The notes under the pieces were generated by a model. That model was not told the origin of the DNA. It searched no databases and saw only the letters and a list, made by a program, of their open reading frames with translations. Shown here piece after piece: positions 7,038 through 17,851 of a stretch of DNA of 32,005 bases. Where the stretch lies: contig JANYJI010000091.1 of assembly GCA_025358525.1 (NCBI GenBank), positions 1 through 32,005 of the forward strand, given 5' to 3'. Position 1 is the first letter of the stretch. Each line of letters begins with the position of its first letter. The position numbers and the translations under genes are program-made. This DNA is from Chloroflexota bacterium. Its GTDB lineage: Bacteria > Chloroflexota > Limnocylindria > Limnocylindrales > CSP1-4.

Positions 7038-9626
7038 GTGTCTCAGATATTCGAGACGCAATTTGCAGGTCGCACCCTAACCATCGAGACCGGCAAGATT
7101 GCTCTACTCGCGGGCGGCGCCGTGACGGTCCGCTTCGGCGACACCATGCTCCTCGGAACGGCCAACCGGTCGGATCCGCGGCCTGGCCTTGATTTCTTCC
7201 CGCTCACGGTCGAGTTCGAAGAGCGGATGTACGCCGCCGGCAAGATCCCGGGCGGCTTCATCAAGCGCGAGTCGCGCCCGTCCGAGCAGGCCATCCTGGC
7301 TTGCCGACTGACAGACCGCCCGATCCGGCCGCTTTTCCCCGAGGGCTATAAGGACGACATCCAGATCGTGATCACGGTCCTGTCAACGGACCAGGAGAAC
7401 CAAACGGATGTCCTCGGCACCTTCGCGGCCTCTTGCGCCCTAACGATTAGCCCGATCCCGTTTCTCGGTCCCATCGGCGCCGTGCGCATTGGCCGTATCG
7501 ACGGCGAGTTTGTGATCAACCCCACCGTCAGCGACCTTGAGCGCTCCGACATCGACTTGATCGTCTCGGGCACGCGCGACGCGATCATGATGGTCGAGGC
7601 CGGCGCCTCGATCGTTCCCGAAGACGTTATGGCCGACGCCATCCTCTTCGGCCATCGCGCCCTTCAGCCGCTCATCGATATCCAGGATGAGATGCGCGCC
7701 GCCGCTGGCAAGCCCAAGTCGGTCGGCTATCGCGAACCCGGCACCGGCTCCATTCTTGAGTTCGTCAAGAAGGTCAGCCAGCGAGGCTACGAGCTAGTAG
7801 TTGTCGATACGGAGACAACCGGCCGAGACGCCAAGGTTGCCGACCTGATCGAGATCGGCGCCGTCCGCGTTCGCGACGGCCAGATCGTCGATCGGTTCTC
7901 GACGTTCGTGAACCCCGGCCGCGAGATCTTCGGCGCCCAGATGCACGGCATCACCGATGCTGACGTCGCCGGCGCACCGGTTGCCAAGGAAGCCGCCCAG
8001 AAGCTGCTGGCCTTCGTCGCCGGCGCTCCGATCGTTGGCCATAACGTGGGCTTCGATATTGGCTTCCTCGACCAGGCCCTGGGCGAGAGTGGCAAGTTCA
8101 TCGAAGGCGGCTACTTCGACACGCTCGTGATTGCTCGTGAGGCCTACCCGGACCTCGAGTCGTACAAGCTGGGCGATGTCGCCCGCTTCTTCGGCATCAC
8201 CGTCGAGACCGTTCACCGCGGCCTTGCCGATGCCGAGACGACCGCTGCCATCGTTGCCAAGTACGCGAGTGATCTCCCGAACCGCATCGAGAATCTGCAG
8301 GAAGCGATCTCAATCTCGATCCGCGCCAACCGACAGGAAGGCGAGGATCCGACCGGTCTGCTTGAAGCCGCCCGCCGCCAGGGTCGCGTCAGCAAGGGCC
8401 TCTTCCAGCTCGTCCAGAAGAAGACCACCCGCAAGGTCGTGCTGGACGAGGGCATCCGCATGGACGGCCGTGGAGTGGACGAGATCCGCCCCATCTCCGT
8501 GGAAGTCGGCGTTCTGCCGCGCGCCCACGGCTCAGGCCTGTTCACCCGCGGCCAGACACAGGCCCTCACGGTGGCCACCCTTGGCCCCAACTCGGATGTC
8601 CAGCGGATCGACACGATCAGCCCTGAGACCGAGAAGCGTTACCTCCATCACTACAACATGCCCCCGTACAGCACGGGCGAGAACAAGCCGATGCGCGGCC
8701 CCGGCCGGCGCGAGATCGGCCATGGCCACCTCGCCGAGCGAGCCCTCCTGCCGGTCCTGCCGTCTGAGGATGAGTTTCCGTACGTAATACGCCTCGTGAG
8801 CGAGTGCGTCACGTCCAACGGCTCGACATCGATGGCTTCGACCTGCGGTTCCAGCCTTGCCCTCATGGACGCCGGCGTGCCGATCAAGGCAGCCGTCGCT
8901 GGCGCCGCGATGGGCCTGATCAGCGAGCCGGACGGCCGCTTCGTGGTCCTGACCGACATCCTCGGTAAGGAAGACGCCTTTGGCGATATGGACTTCAAGG
9001 TGACTGGTACCCGCGAGGGCGTCACGGCACTGCAGATGGACATCAAAGTCAAGGGCATTAGCGAGGCGATCATTCGCCAGGGTCTGGAGAAGGCCCACAC
9101 TGCTCGGATGACGATCCTCGACAAGATGGATGCCGTCATGCCCACGAGCCGCACTGAGATGAGCAGCTTCGCGCCGCGCATCATCACCATCAAGATCAAC
9201 CCCGAAAAGATCCGCGACATCATCGGCAAGGGCGGCTCCGTGATCCGCAAGATCCAGGAGGAGACCGGCACCGAGATCAGCGTCGAGGACGACGGCACGG
9301 TTCAGATTGCCGCAGTGTCGGGCGATAGCTCGCGCAAGGCGGTCCAGTGGATCGAGTCGATCACTCGCGAGGTCGAGGTCGGCGGGCTCTACCTGGGCAA
9401 GGTGACCCGGATCATGGGCTTCGGCTGCTTCGTCGAGATCCTGCCCGGCAAGGAAGGCCTGATTCGCATCGGCGAGCTGGCCGATTATCACGTGCCGGCC
9501 GTTGAGGATGTTGTCTCGGTGGGTGACGAGGTCATGGTTGTGGTGGTCGAGATCGACCGCCAGGGCCGGATCAACCTCTCGCGCAAGGCCGCTATGCAGC
9601 GCCATCTGGCCCGCACCGATTCCTAG
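7038..9626 (+). CDS. pnp: Polyribonucleotide nucleotidyltransferase with an internal DnaQ-like DEDDh exonuclease domain (RNase PH1 - split helical linker with DEDDh exo - RNase PH2 - KH - S1)
   Basis: PNPase signatures FFPLTVEFEERMYAAGKIPGGFIKRESRPSEQAILACRLTDRPIRPLFPEGY, SNGSTSMASTCGSSLALMDAGVPIKAAVAG, DILGKEDAFGDMDFKV, KH IRDIIGKGGSVIRKIQEETG, S1 GKVTRIMGFGCFVEILPGKEGLI; 862 aa against about 700 aa for canonical PNPase. Confidence 0.97.
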   Translation: MSQIFETQFAGRTLTIETGKIALLAGGAVTVRFGDTMLLGTANRSDPRPGLDFFPLTVEFEERMYAAGKIPGGFIKRESRPSEQAILACRLTDRPIRPLFPEGYKDDIQIVITVLSTDQENQTDVLGTFAASCALTISPIPFLGPIGAVRIGRIDGEFVINPTVSDLERSDIDLIVSGTRDAIMMVEAGASIVPEDVMADAILFGHRALQPLIDIQDEMRAAAGKPKSVGYREPGTGSILEFVKKVSQRGYELVVVDTETTGRDAKVADLIEIGAVRVRDGQIVDRFSTFVNPGREIFGAQMHGITDADVAGAPVAKEAAQKLLAFVAGAPIVGHNVGFDIGFLDQALGESGKFIEGGYFDTLVIAREAYPDLESYKLGDVARFFGITVETVHRGLADAETTAAIVAKYASDLPNRIENLQEAISISIRANRQEGEDPTGLLEAARRQGRVSKGLFQLVQKKTTRKVVLDEGIRMDGRGVDEIRPISVEVGVLPRAHGSGLFTRGQTQALTVATLGPNSDVQRIDTISPETEKRYLHHYNMPPYSTGENKPMRGPGRREIGHGHLAERALLPVLPSEDEFPYVIRLVSECVTSNGSTSMASTCGSSLALMDAGVPIKAAVAGAAMGLISEPDGRFVVLTDILGKEDAFGDMDFKVTGTREGVTALQMDIKVKGISEAIIRQGLEKAHTARMTILDKMDAVMPTSRTEMSSFAPRIITIKINPEKIRDIIGKGGSVIRKIQEETGTEISVEDDGTVQIAAVSGDSSRKAVQWIESITREVEVGGLYLGKVTRIMGFGCFVEILPGKEGLIRIGELADYHVPAVEDVVSVGDEVMVVVVEIDRQGRINLSRKAAMQRHLARTDS
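7788..8286 (+). other. Protein-domain segment within pnp: inserted DnaQ/PolC-like DEDDh 3'-5' exonuclease domain
   Basis: ExoI VVVDTETTG (D257,E259), ExoII IVGHNVGFDIGFL (D340), ExoIII HRGLADAETT (H393,D398); residue numbers counted from GTG 7038. Confidence 0.95.
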
Positions 9627-9637
9627 CTCCGCTATAG

Positions 9638-9680
9638 ACGAGGGCCGGCCGGTCATACGGTCGGCCCTCGTTTCTTTTCG
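9638..9680 (+). terminator. Rho-independent terminator downstream of pnp
   Basis: ACGAGGGCCGGCC-ggtcatac-GGTCGGCCCTCGT (13-bp stem with one G-U pair) followed by TTCTTTTCGG. Confidence 0.85.
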
Positions 9681-9775
9681 GCGAGGCGTTGGCCGCGTAT
9701 GAATGCATTTTCAGCGCATAACTATCCGCCGCGGGACATTGCTATGCACCCGATCGGGGGCAGACCGCGACCCGC

Positions 9776-9784
9776 TGGTATAAT
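9776..9784 (+). promoter_or_regulatory. Candidate extended -10 promoter of asd
   Basis: TGGTATAAT matches extended -10 TGnTATAAT, just upstream of asd and downstream of the pnp terminator. Confidence 0.5.
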
Positions 9785-9823
9785 CGGGTCTTGCGCAGCA
9801 ACGGAACCAGCCAGAGTGGAGCC

Positions 9824-10912
9824 ATGTCCCCAGAACTCCGTCCGCTGACCGTGGCCATCGTCGGCGCCACCGGCGTCGTCGGTCGCACGATGATCCAGGT
9901 GCTTTCCGAACGGCGCTACCCGGTCGGCGAGCTTCGACTGCTGGCGTCTGGTAGATCGGCCGGCTCGACCGTCAGCGCGGACGGTCGGACCCTCCCAGTG
10001 GAGGAGGCGACGCCGGAGGCCTTTGACGGCGTCGACATCGCCCTCTTCTCGGCCGGGAACGACGTTTCGCGCCAGCTGGCTCCCGAGGCCGCTGCCCGCG
10101 GCGCAACGGTGATCGACAACTCGAACGCCTGGCGCATGGAAGCGGCCGTGCCACTCATCGTCAGCCAGGTGAACCCCGAGGATGGGGAGTGGCATGAGGG
10201 CATCATCGCCAACCCCAACTGTTCCACCATGCAGCTTCTGCCGCTCCTGAAGGCGATCCGCGATGCTGCTGGGATCGAACGCGTCATCGTCGACACGTAT
10301 CAGTCAGTCTCGGGCACGGGCGCCGAGGCACTGGCCGAACTGGAGAAGCAGATCCGAGCTCATGTGGCCGGCGAGGTGAAGGTGGCGAGCGTCTACCCGC
10401 ATCCCATTGCCTTCAACGCCTTGCCTGAGATCGACGCCTTCCTAGATAACGGCTATACCCGCGAGGAGTGGAAAGTCGTCACCGAAAGCCGCAAGATCTT
10501 GCACCTGCCGGAGCTGCGGGTCTCGTGCACAGCCGTCCGTGTGCCGGTCTTCGTCGGCCACTCCGAGGCGGTCCATGTCGAGACGACAAGGTCGTTCGGC
10601 CCCAAGGAGGCTCGCAAGGCTTTCGCTGAGGTCCCCGGCGTCATCGTCCAGGACGATCCAGCGGCTCATCTCTATCCCCTGGCGACCGAAGCCGCAGGCA
10701 AGGATGAGATCTTCGTGGGGCGAATCCGAAAGGACCCATCCATAGAGCACGGTCTGGCCTTCTGGGTCGTCAGCGACAACCTGCGCAAGGGCGCAGCGAC
10801 CAACGCCGTCGAGATCGCCGAGATGCTCGTCGAGCGCGGCTGGGTCAAGGCCCGGTCGCGCCGCGCGTCGGCGCCCCACGACGTGGCGACTGGAGTCGAG
10901 GCGGTATTGTGA
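9824..10912 (+). CDS. asd: Aspartate-semialdehyde dehydrogenase
   Basis: VAIVGATGVVGRTMIQVLSERRYPVGELRLLAS, IANPNCSTMQLLPLLKAI (catalytic Cys), DTYQSVSGTGAEAL; start could instead be TTG 9791. Confidence 0.94.
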   Translation: MSPELRPLTVAIVGATGVVGRTMIQVLSERRYPVGELRLLASGRSAGSTVSADGRTLPVEEATPEAFDGVDIALFSAGNDVSRQLAPEAAARGATVIDNSNAWRMEAAVPLIVSQVNPEDGEWHEGIIANPNCSTMQLLPLLKAIRDAAGIERVIVDTYQSVSGTGAEALAELEKQIRAHVAGEVKVASVYPHPIAFNALPEIDAFLDNGYTREEWKVVTESRKILHLPELRVSCTAVRVPVFVGHSEAVHVETTRSFGPKEARKAFAEVPGVIVQDDPAAHLYPLATEAAGKDEIFVGRIRKDPSIEHGLAFWVVSDNLRKGAATNAVEIAEMLVERGWVKARSRRASAPHDVATGVEAVL

Positions 10913-11757
10913 CCCAGGCCGAGCGCCAGGCGGTGCTCGACGCCATCGGGGTGGAGGTGGCGGCATGCATTCGCTGCCGGCTGCATGAGACGCGAACGAT
11001 GTCCGTGCCAGGGGAAGGCAGCTCGGCCACGGAGGTGATATTCGTGGGCGAGGGCCCCGGCCTAAATGAAGATCGCGTGGGTCGGCCTTTCGTGGGCCAG
11101 GCCGGCGATCTGTTGACCAAGCTCCTCGAATCGATCGAATGGAAGCGCGAGGAAGTCTTCATCACCAACGTGGTCAAGTGCCGGCCACCGGGCAACCGCG
11201 ACCCCGAGCCTGAAGAGATCGTCGCCTGTGCACCCTACCTGACACGCCAGCTGGAGGCGCTCGATCCTGCGCTCGTGGTCACGCTCGGTCGGTTCTCCAT
11301 GGCGAGGTTCAATCCAGGTGCCAGGATCGGGCAGGTCCACGGCACGTTTCAGCCGGCGGATCCCGCCTCAGGAGCACCGGATGCGCTGGCGTTTGCCATG
11401 TACCACCCGGCTGCTGCTCTCCACCAGGGCTCGCTGAAGGCCACGCTCTTCCGCGACATGGAGGGCGTGCCGGCGGCGCTGCTTCAGGCCAGGGAGCGGC
11501 GCGTGGCGGAATCGGTGTCTCCGGTCGTGGACGTTGTCCAGGCCGAGGTTGCGCCCGTAAAGCTAGTCCCGGCCGAATCGACTGCCACGCTCGAGATCGA
11601 CGCGCCGGTAGAGGCCAATTCATCTCGGTCACTTGGAGCCGCACCAACCCGGTCGGGCGAAGCCGAGGCCGCGGTTGTCGGCGAATCGGCGGTCGCCGCC
11701 CAATCCATCGAGCTGACGTCCCAATCCGACCCGACGGACCAGCTCACCCTCTTCTAG
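10909..11757 (+). CDS. Uracil-DNA glycosylase, family 4 (Fe-S), with long C-terminal tail
   Basis: CIRCRLHETR, FVGEGPGLNEDRVGRPFVGQAGDLLTKLL, ITNVVKCRPPGNRDPEPEEIVAC, YHPAAALHQ; GTG start overlaps the asd stop by 4 nt. Confidence 0.93.
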   Translation: MTQAERQAVLDAIGVEVAACIRCRLHETRTMSVPGEGSSATEVIFVGEGPGLNEDRVGRPFVGQAGDLLTKLLESIEWKREEVFITNVVKCRPPGNRDPEPEEIVACAPYLTRQLEALDPALVVTLGRFSMARFNPGARIGQVHGTFQPADPASGAPDALAFAMYHPAAALHQGSLKATLFRDMEGVPAALLQARERRVAESVSPVVDVVQAEVAPVKLVPAESTATLEIDAPVEANSSRSLGAAPTRSGEAEAAVVGESAVAAQSIELTSQSDPTDQLTLF

Positions 11758-11795
11758 GATGAACACCACTATGCAATCAAGTAACGCGAGCATCA

Positions 11796-13457
11796 ATGCC
11801 TGACAACCAGACCCCGCTCCGCATCATCCCCCTCGGAGGCGTTGGGGAGATCGGCAAGAACATGTACGTCTTCGAGTACGGCGACGACATCGTCATTGTC
11901 GACTGCGGCCTCATGTTTCCGGACGAGGAGATGTTCGGCATCGACCTCGTCATCCCCGATGTCACCTACCTCCGTGAGAATCGGGAAAAGGTTCGAGCCT
12001 TTCTCATAACCCACGCCCATGAGGACCATGTCGGCGGCCTGCCGTACGTGTTGCCCTACTTCCCGGGTGTGCCGGTCTACGCGTCCACGCTGGCCCGTGG
12101 CCTGTTGGGAATCAAGATCAAGGAGCACAAGCTCCACAACAACCCGCTCCTGCCTCTCGATCCGGGCGACAACCTGGAGATCGGGCCGTTCAGGGTGGAG
12201 CCGTTCCGGATCAGCCATTCGATTCCGGATGCGATGGGAATGGCCATCCACACGCCGGTAGGTACGGTCGTCACCACCGGCGACTTCAAGTTCGATCACA
12301 CGCCCGTTGATGGCCGCCGGTCCGACTTCGCGGTACTCTCCCGACTGGGCAAAGAGGGCGTCATCTGTCTGCTCTCGGACTCGACCCGAGCCGAGAACCC
12401 CGGCTATACGCCTTCGGAGCGGACCGTTGGAGAGACCTTCCGCGAGATCATGGAGCCTCTCGACGGCCGGGTCATCGTCGCCACCTTCGCCAGCAACATA
12501 GCCCGCATCCAGCAGGTTATCGATGCCGCGGCTACCTTCGATCGCCAGGTTGCGGTCGTCGGACGATCGATGGAGCAGAACTTCCGGGTCGCCACGGACC
12601 TGGGTTACTTGACCTATGCACCAGGTCAAATCGTGGCCAAGGACCAGATCGGGTCGGTCGCCCGCATCGTTATTGCCACGACTGGTTCCCAGGGTGAGCC
12701 CATGGCGGGCCTGGCCCGAATGGCCAACCGCGACCACCGCTTCGTCGAGATCCAGCCCGGCGACACCGTCATCGTCAGCGCCAGTCCAATCCCCGGCAAC
12801 GAGGAGTACGTGGCCCGCACGATCGACAATCTCTTCAAGGCCGGGGCCAACGTTTACTACCACACGGTCAAACACGCGCACGTCTCGGGCCATGCCAGCC
12901 AGGAAGAGCTGAAGTTGATGCTCGGCCTGACCCGGCCCAAATACTTTATCCCGATTCACGGCGAGTTCAGGATGTTGGTGCAGCATGGGCGCCTGGCCGT
13001 GGAGACGGGCGTGGAGCCCGAATACGTTTTCATCATCGAGAATGGCCAGCCAATCGAGTTCTTTGCCGACGGCAGCGCCCGACGCGCGGCGCCCGTCACT
13101 GCGGGATACGTCCTGGTGGACGGCCTTTCGGTCGGCGACGTGGGTGAGGTCGTGTTGCGCGATCGCCGCGCCCTGGCGAGCGACGGCATGTTTATCGTGG
13201 TCGTGACCGTGGACAAGCAGAACGGCCGCGTCGTGGCCAAGCCGGAGATCGTGACCCGTGGCTTCGTCCACGGTAATGAGCGCGATCCACTGATGAAGGG
13301 CGCCGTGGAGCGGATGATGGCCGCCATCGAAGGCAAGGGCGATCGCACCAGCGAAGTGGGCCTCCTCAAGAGTCAAATCAAAGACGAGATCTCGCGCTAC
13401 CTCTACGAGCAGACGCGACGCCGGCCGCTGGTGTTCCCGGTCGTGGTGGAGGTGTAG
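11796..13457 (+). CDS. rnj: Ribonuclease J (metallo-beta-lactamase / beta-CASP)
   Basis: LRIIPLGGVGEIGKNMYVFEY, ITHAHEDHVGGLPYVL, TGDFKFDHTPVDG, LLSDSTRAENPGYTPSE, TTGSQGEPMAGLARMA, VHVSGHASQEELKLML. Confidence 0.96.
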   Translation: MPDNQTPLRIIPLGGVGEIGKNMYVFEYGDDIVIVDCGLMFPDEEMFGIDLVIPDVTYLRENREKVRAFLITHAHEDHVGGLPYVLPYFPGVPVYASTLARGLLGIKIKEHKLHNNPLLPLDPGDNLEIGPFRVEPFRISHSIPDAMGMAIHTPVGTVVTTGDFKFDHTPVDGRRSDFAVLSRLGKEGVICLLSDSTRAENPGYTPSERTVGETFREIMEPLDGRVIVATFASNIARIQQVIDAAATFDRQVAVVGRSMEQNFRVATDLGYLTYAPGQIVAKDQIGSVARIVIATTGSQGEPMAGLARMANRDHRFVEIQPGDTVIVSASPIPGNEEYVARTIDNLFKAGANVYYHTVKHAHVSGHASQEELKLMLGLTRPKYFIPIHGEFRMLVQHGRLAVETGVEPEYVFIIENGQPIEFFADGSARRAAPVTAGYVLVDGLSVGDVGEVVLRDRRALASDGMFIVVVTVDKQNGRVVAKPEIVTRGFVHGNERDPLMKGAVERMMAAIEGKGDRTSEVGLLKSQIKDEISRYLYEQTRRRPLVFPVVVEV

Positions 13458-15868
<2,411 letters not shown>

Positions 15869-15872
<4 letters not shown>

Positions 15873-17296
15873 CGGGCAGTTTCCCCACGCGACGACCGCG
15901 CCGCACAATTGGCCACAGGGGCGTGGCTGGATCCGAGCGGGGCGGCCACTCTGCAGTGGGGGAACAGCTGCGCGACGCGCGTGCCAGCAAGGGACTTGAC
16001 CTGTTCCGCGTCGAACGCGATACGAAGATCCGGGCGAAGTACCTGGCTGCGCTCGAGGACGGGGAATTCGCCGATCTGCCTGGTGACGTCTACACCCGAG
16101 GCTTTATACGCAATTACGCCACATATCTGGGGCTCGATGCCGACGAGGTAGAGGAGGACTGGCGGCGAGAGGTCGGCAGGACGGAGCCAGTTCGGGAGAC
16201 GGCGTTCGTTGGTCCGCGGCCGCTGACCATTCGCCGCGGGATGGTCTTCCAACGCAGCCACCTGGCAATCGTCGGAGTAGTCGCCATCGTGGCCCTGGTT
16301 GGAATCTATTTCGGATACCAGGTCACGCGCTTCCTGTCGTACCCGACACTGGGCGTCAGCTCGCCGAATGCAGCCTCGATCACCGTCCCGATTGGGACAA
16401 CTGCCTGGAAGCTGACTGGGGCGGCCACGCCGGGCGCCACGATATCGATCGTGTGGGACACCCAGGAGCCCACGACCACGATCGCCGACGAATCCGGCCA
16501 CTGGTCTTATGCAGCGGCTGTTCATCCTGGCAAGAACCAATTCGACATCGTGGCGAAAAATCTGGACACGAACCACGCCAGCAAGACGCAGACGATCATG
16601 ATTCTGGTCCCGATCGTCACCCCGGCTCCGCCATCGCCCGTGGTGGCATTTTCCTCGCCTGAGGATGGCGCCTTGGTCAAGGACGGCAATCTGACCGTGG
16701 CCGGGACAAGCACCTTGATAACCACTGTCATTCTTACGCCTGTGTACCTGGGCCCGCCGCCGGCTGCTGGTGCGACCAGTCCGCCGCCGAGTTCCTCGCC
16801 GCTCCAGACGCCGATCCTGCCCGCCTCGAGTGCGTCACCGGGGCTCTCTGTCGGACCCACCGTTGCGCCCGGGCCAGGCCCGTCCAGTACTAATACAAAC
16901 GCCGACGGCACCTTCAGTTTCGCTTTGGGCCTGACGGCTGGAAGGTGGCAGCTGACCATCGCCGGGTCCAATCCGAGCGGCAGCCTGGCTCCGCCCGTGA
17001 CGCGCACGATCGTGGTCCCGTACAAGGGCATCAACGTCGTCATCCAGATCAAGGGCGGCACGTCGTCGATGGCCTATTTCCACGACGGGGTGACTGATGA
17101 CGACTCCGGCAGTGTGCAAACGGACGGCTGGACACGGACGATCGTCGCCACCCGGAACGTCTGCATTAACGTCAATACGCCGAGCCATGTGTATTTGATC
17201 GTAAACGGGATCTCATATGGGCCGGTTAGCACGTTCGGTGGCCGCCATGCGTACGTGGACACATCCGGGGTGCCGAAGAACGTCGAGAAGTGCTGA
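15869..17296 (+). CDS. RodZ-like protein: cytoplasmic HTH, single TM, extracellular Ig-like and C-terminal RodZ_C-like region
   Basis: GEQLRDARASKGLDLFRVERDTKIRAKYLAALEDGEFADLPGDVYTRGFIRNYATYLGLD then TM LAIVGVVAIVALVGIYFGYQV; C-terminal GGTSSMAYFHDG...; ATGA overlap with ftsK. Confidence 0.85.
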
Positions 17297-17302
17297 CCCA
17301 CC

Positions 17303-17851
17303 ATGGATAGCGAGCCGCTGTCTGACCTGGCTGAGCGTCTGCAGGCCCTCTGCCTGGAACGCGGCCTGTCCGTCGCCACGGCCGAGTCGTGCACCGGCGG
17401 TCTGATCGCTAAGCTGATAACGGACGTGCCTGGGGCGAGCGCGTTCTTCCGCGGCGGGATCGTCTCGTACTCGAACTCGGCCAAGGTCCGGCTCCTGGGC
17501 GTTCGTGAAGAGGAACTGGCCGCCCACGGTGCAGTCAGCGCCCAGGTGGCGCGGTCCATGGCTATCGGCGCGCGGGCCCGGGTGGGCGTGGACCTGGCCG
17601 TCTCCGTAACCGGGGTCTCCGGTCCTGACGGCGGCAGCTCCGCCAAGCCTGTGGGGCTGACCTATGTGGCAGTTGCGGACGCCGGAGGCGCCGACGTCCG
17701 GCGGTTCGTCTGGAGCGGCGATAGGGGCGCCAATCGCGAGGCCAGCGCCCGTGCCGCCCTGGAGCTTCTGATCGACCGAGTCACCGCCAAGGGCGCCAAT
17801 CCCGCCAATCCCGCCAATCCCGCCGATGCCGCTGTAGCTGGCGAGGGGTGA
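17303..17851 (+). CDS. CinA C-terminal domain protein (PncC-type nicotinamide-nucleotide amidase family)
   Basis: SVATAESCTGGLIAKLITDVPGASAFFRGGIVSYSNSAKVRLLGV, VSVTGVSGPDGGSSAKPVGLTYVAV. Confidence 0.93.
   Translation: MDSEPLSDLAERLQALCLERGLSVATAESCTGGLIAKLITDVPGASAFFRGGIVSYSNSAKVRLLGVREEELAAHGAVSAQVARSMAIGARARVGVDLAVSVTGVSGPDGGSSAKPVGLTYVAVADAGGADVRRFVWSGDRGANREASARAALELLIDRVTAKGANPANPANPADAAVAGEG
17795..17821 (+). repeat. Tandem 9-nt repeat (GCCAATCCC x3, plus a degenerate 4th) encoding (ANP)n
   Basis: gccaatccc gccaatccc gccaatccc gccgatgcc, in frame in the 3' end of the CinA-like gene. Confidence 0.9.

Noticed and set aside
7788-8286. DnaQ segment as an assembly chimera
   Set aside because: The frame is continuous on both sides, flanking PNPase linker sequence resumes correctly, composition matches the surroundings, and the remaining PNPase length is canonical. 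Read-level confirmation is still advisable
8532-9656. 374-aa minus-strand ORF opposite pnp
   Set aside because: Antisense to conserved RNase PH2/KH/S1 coding sequence; no recognisable family
11793-13376. 527-aa minus-strand ORF spanning RNase J
   Set aside because: Shadow ORF opposite a confidently identified gene; composition is His/Asp/Arg-rich without recognisable motifs, typical of high-GC antisense frames
17795-17830. Possible CRISPR-like or regulatory short repeats
   Set aside because: In-frame 9-nt coding slippage repeats without spacers; no CRISPR array or cas genes seen in the window
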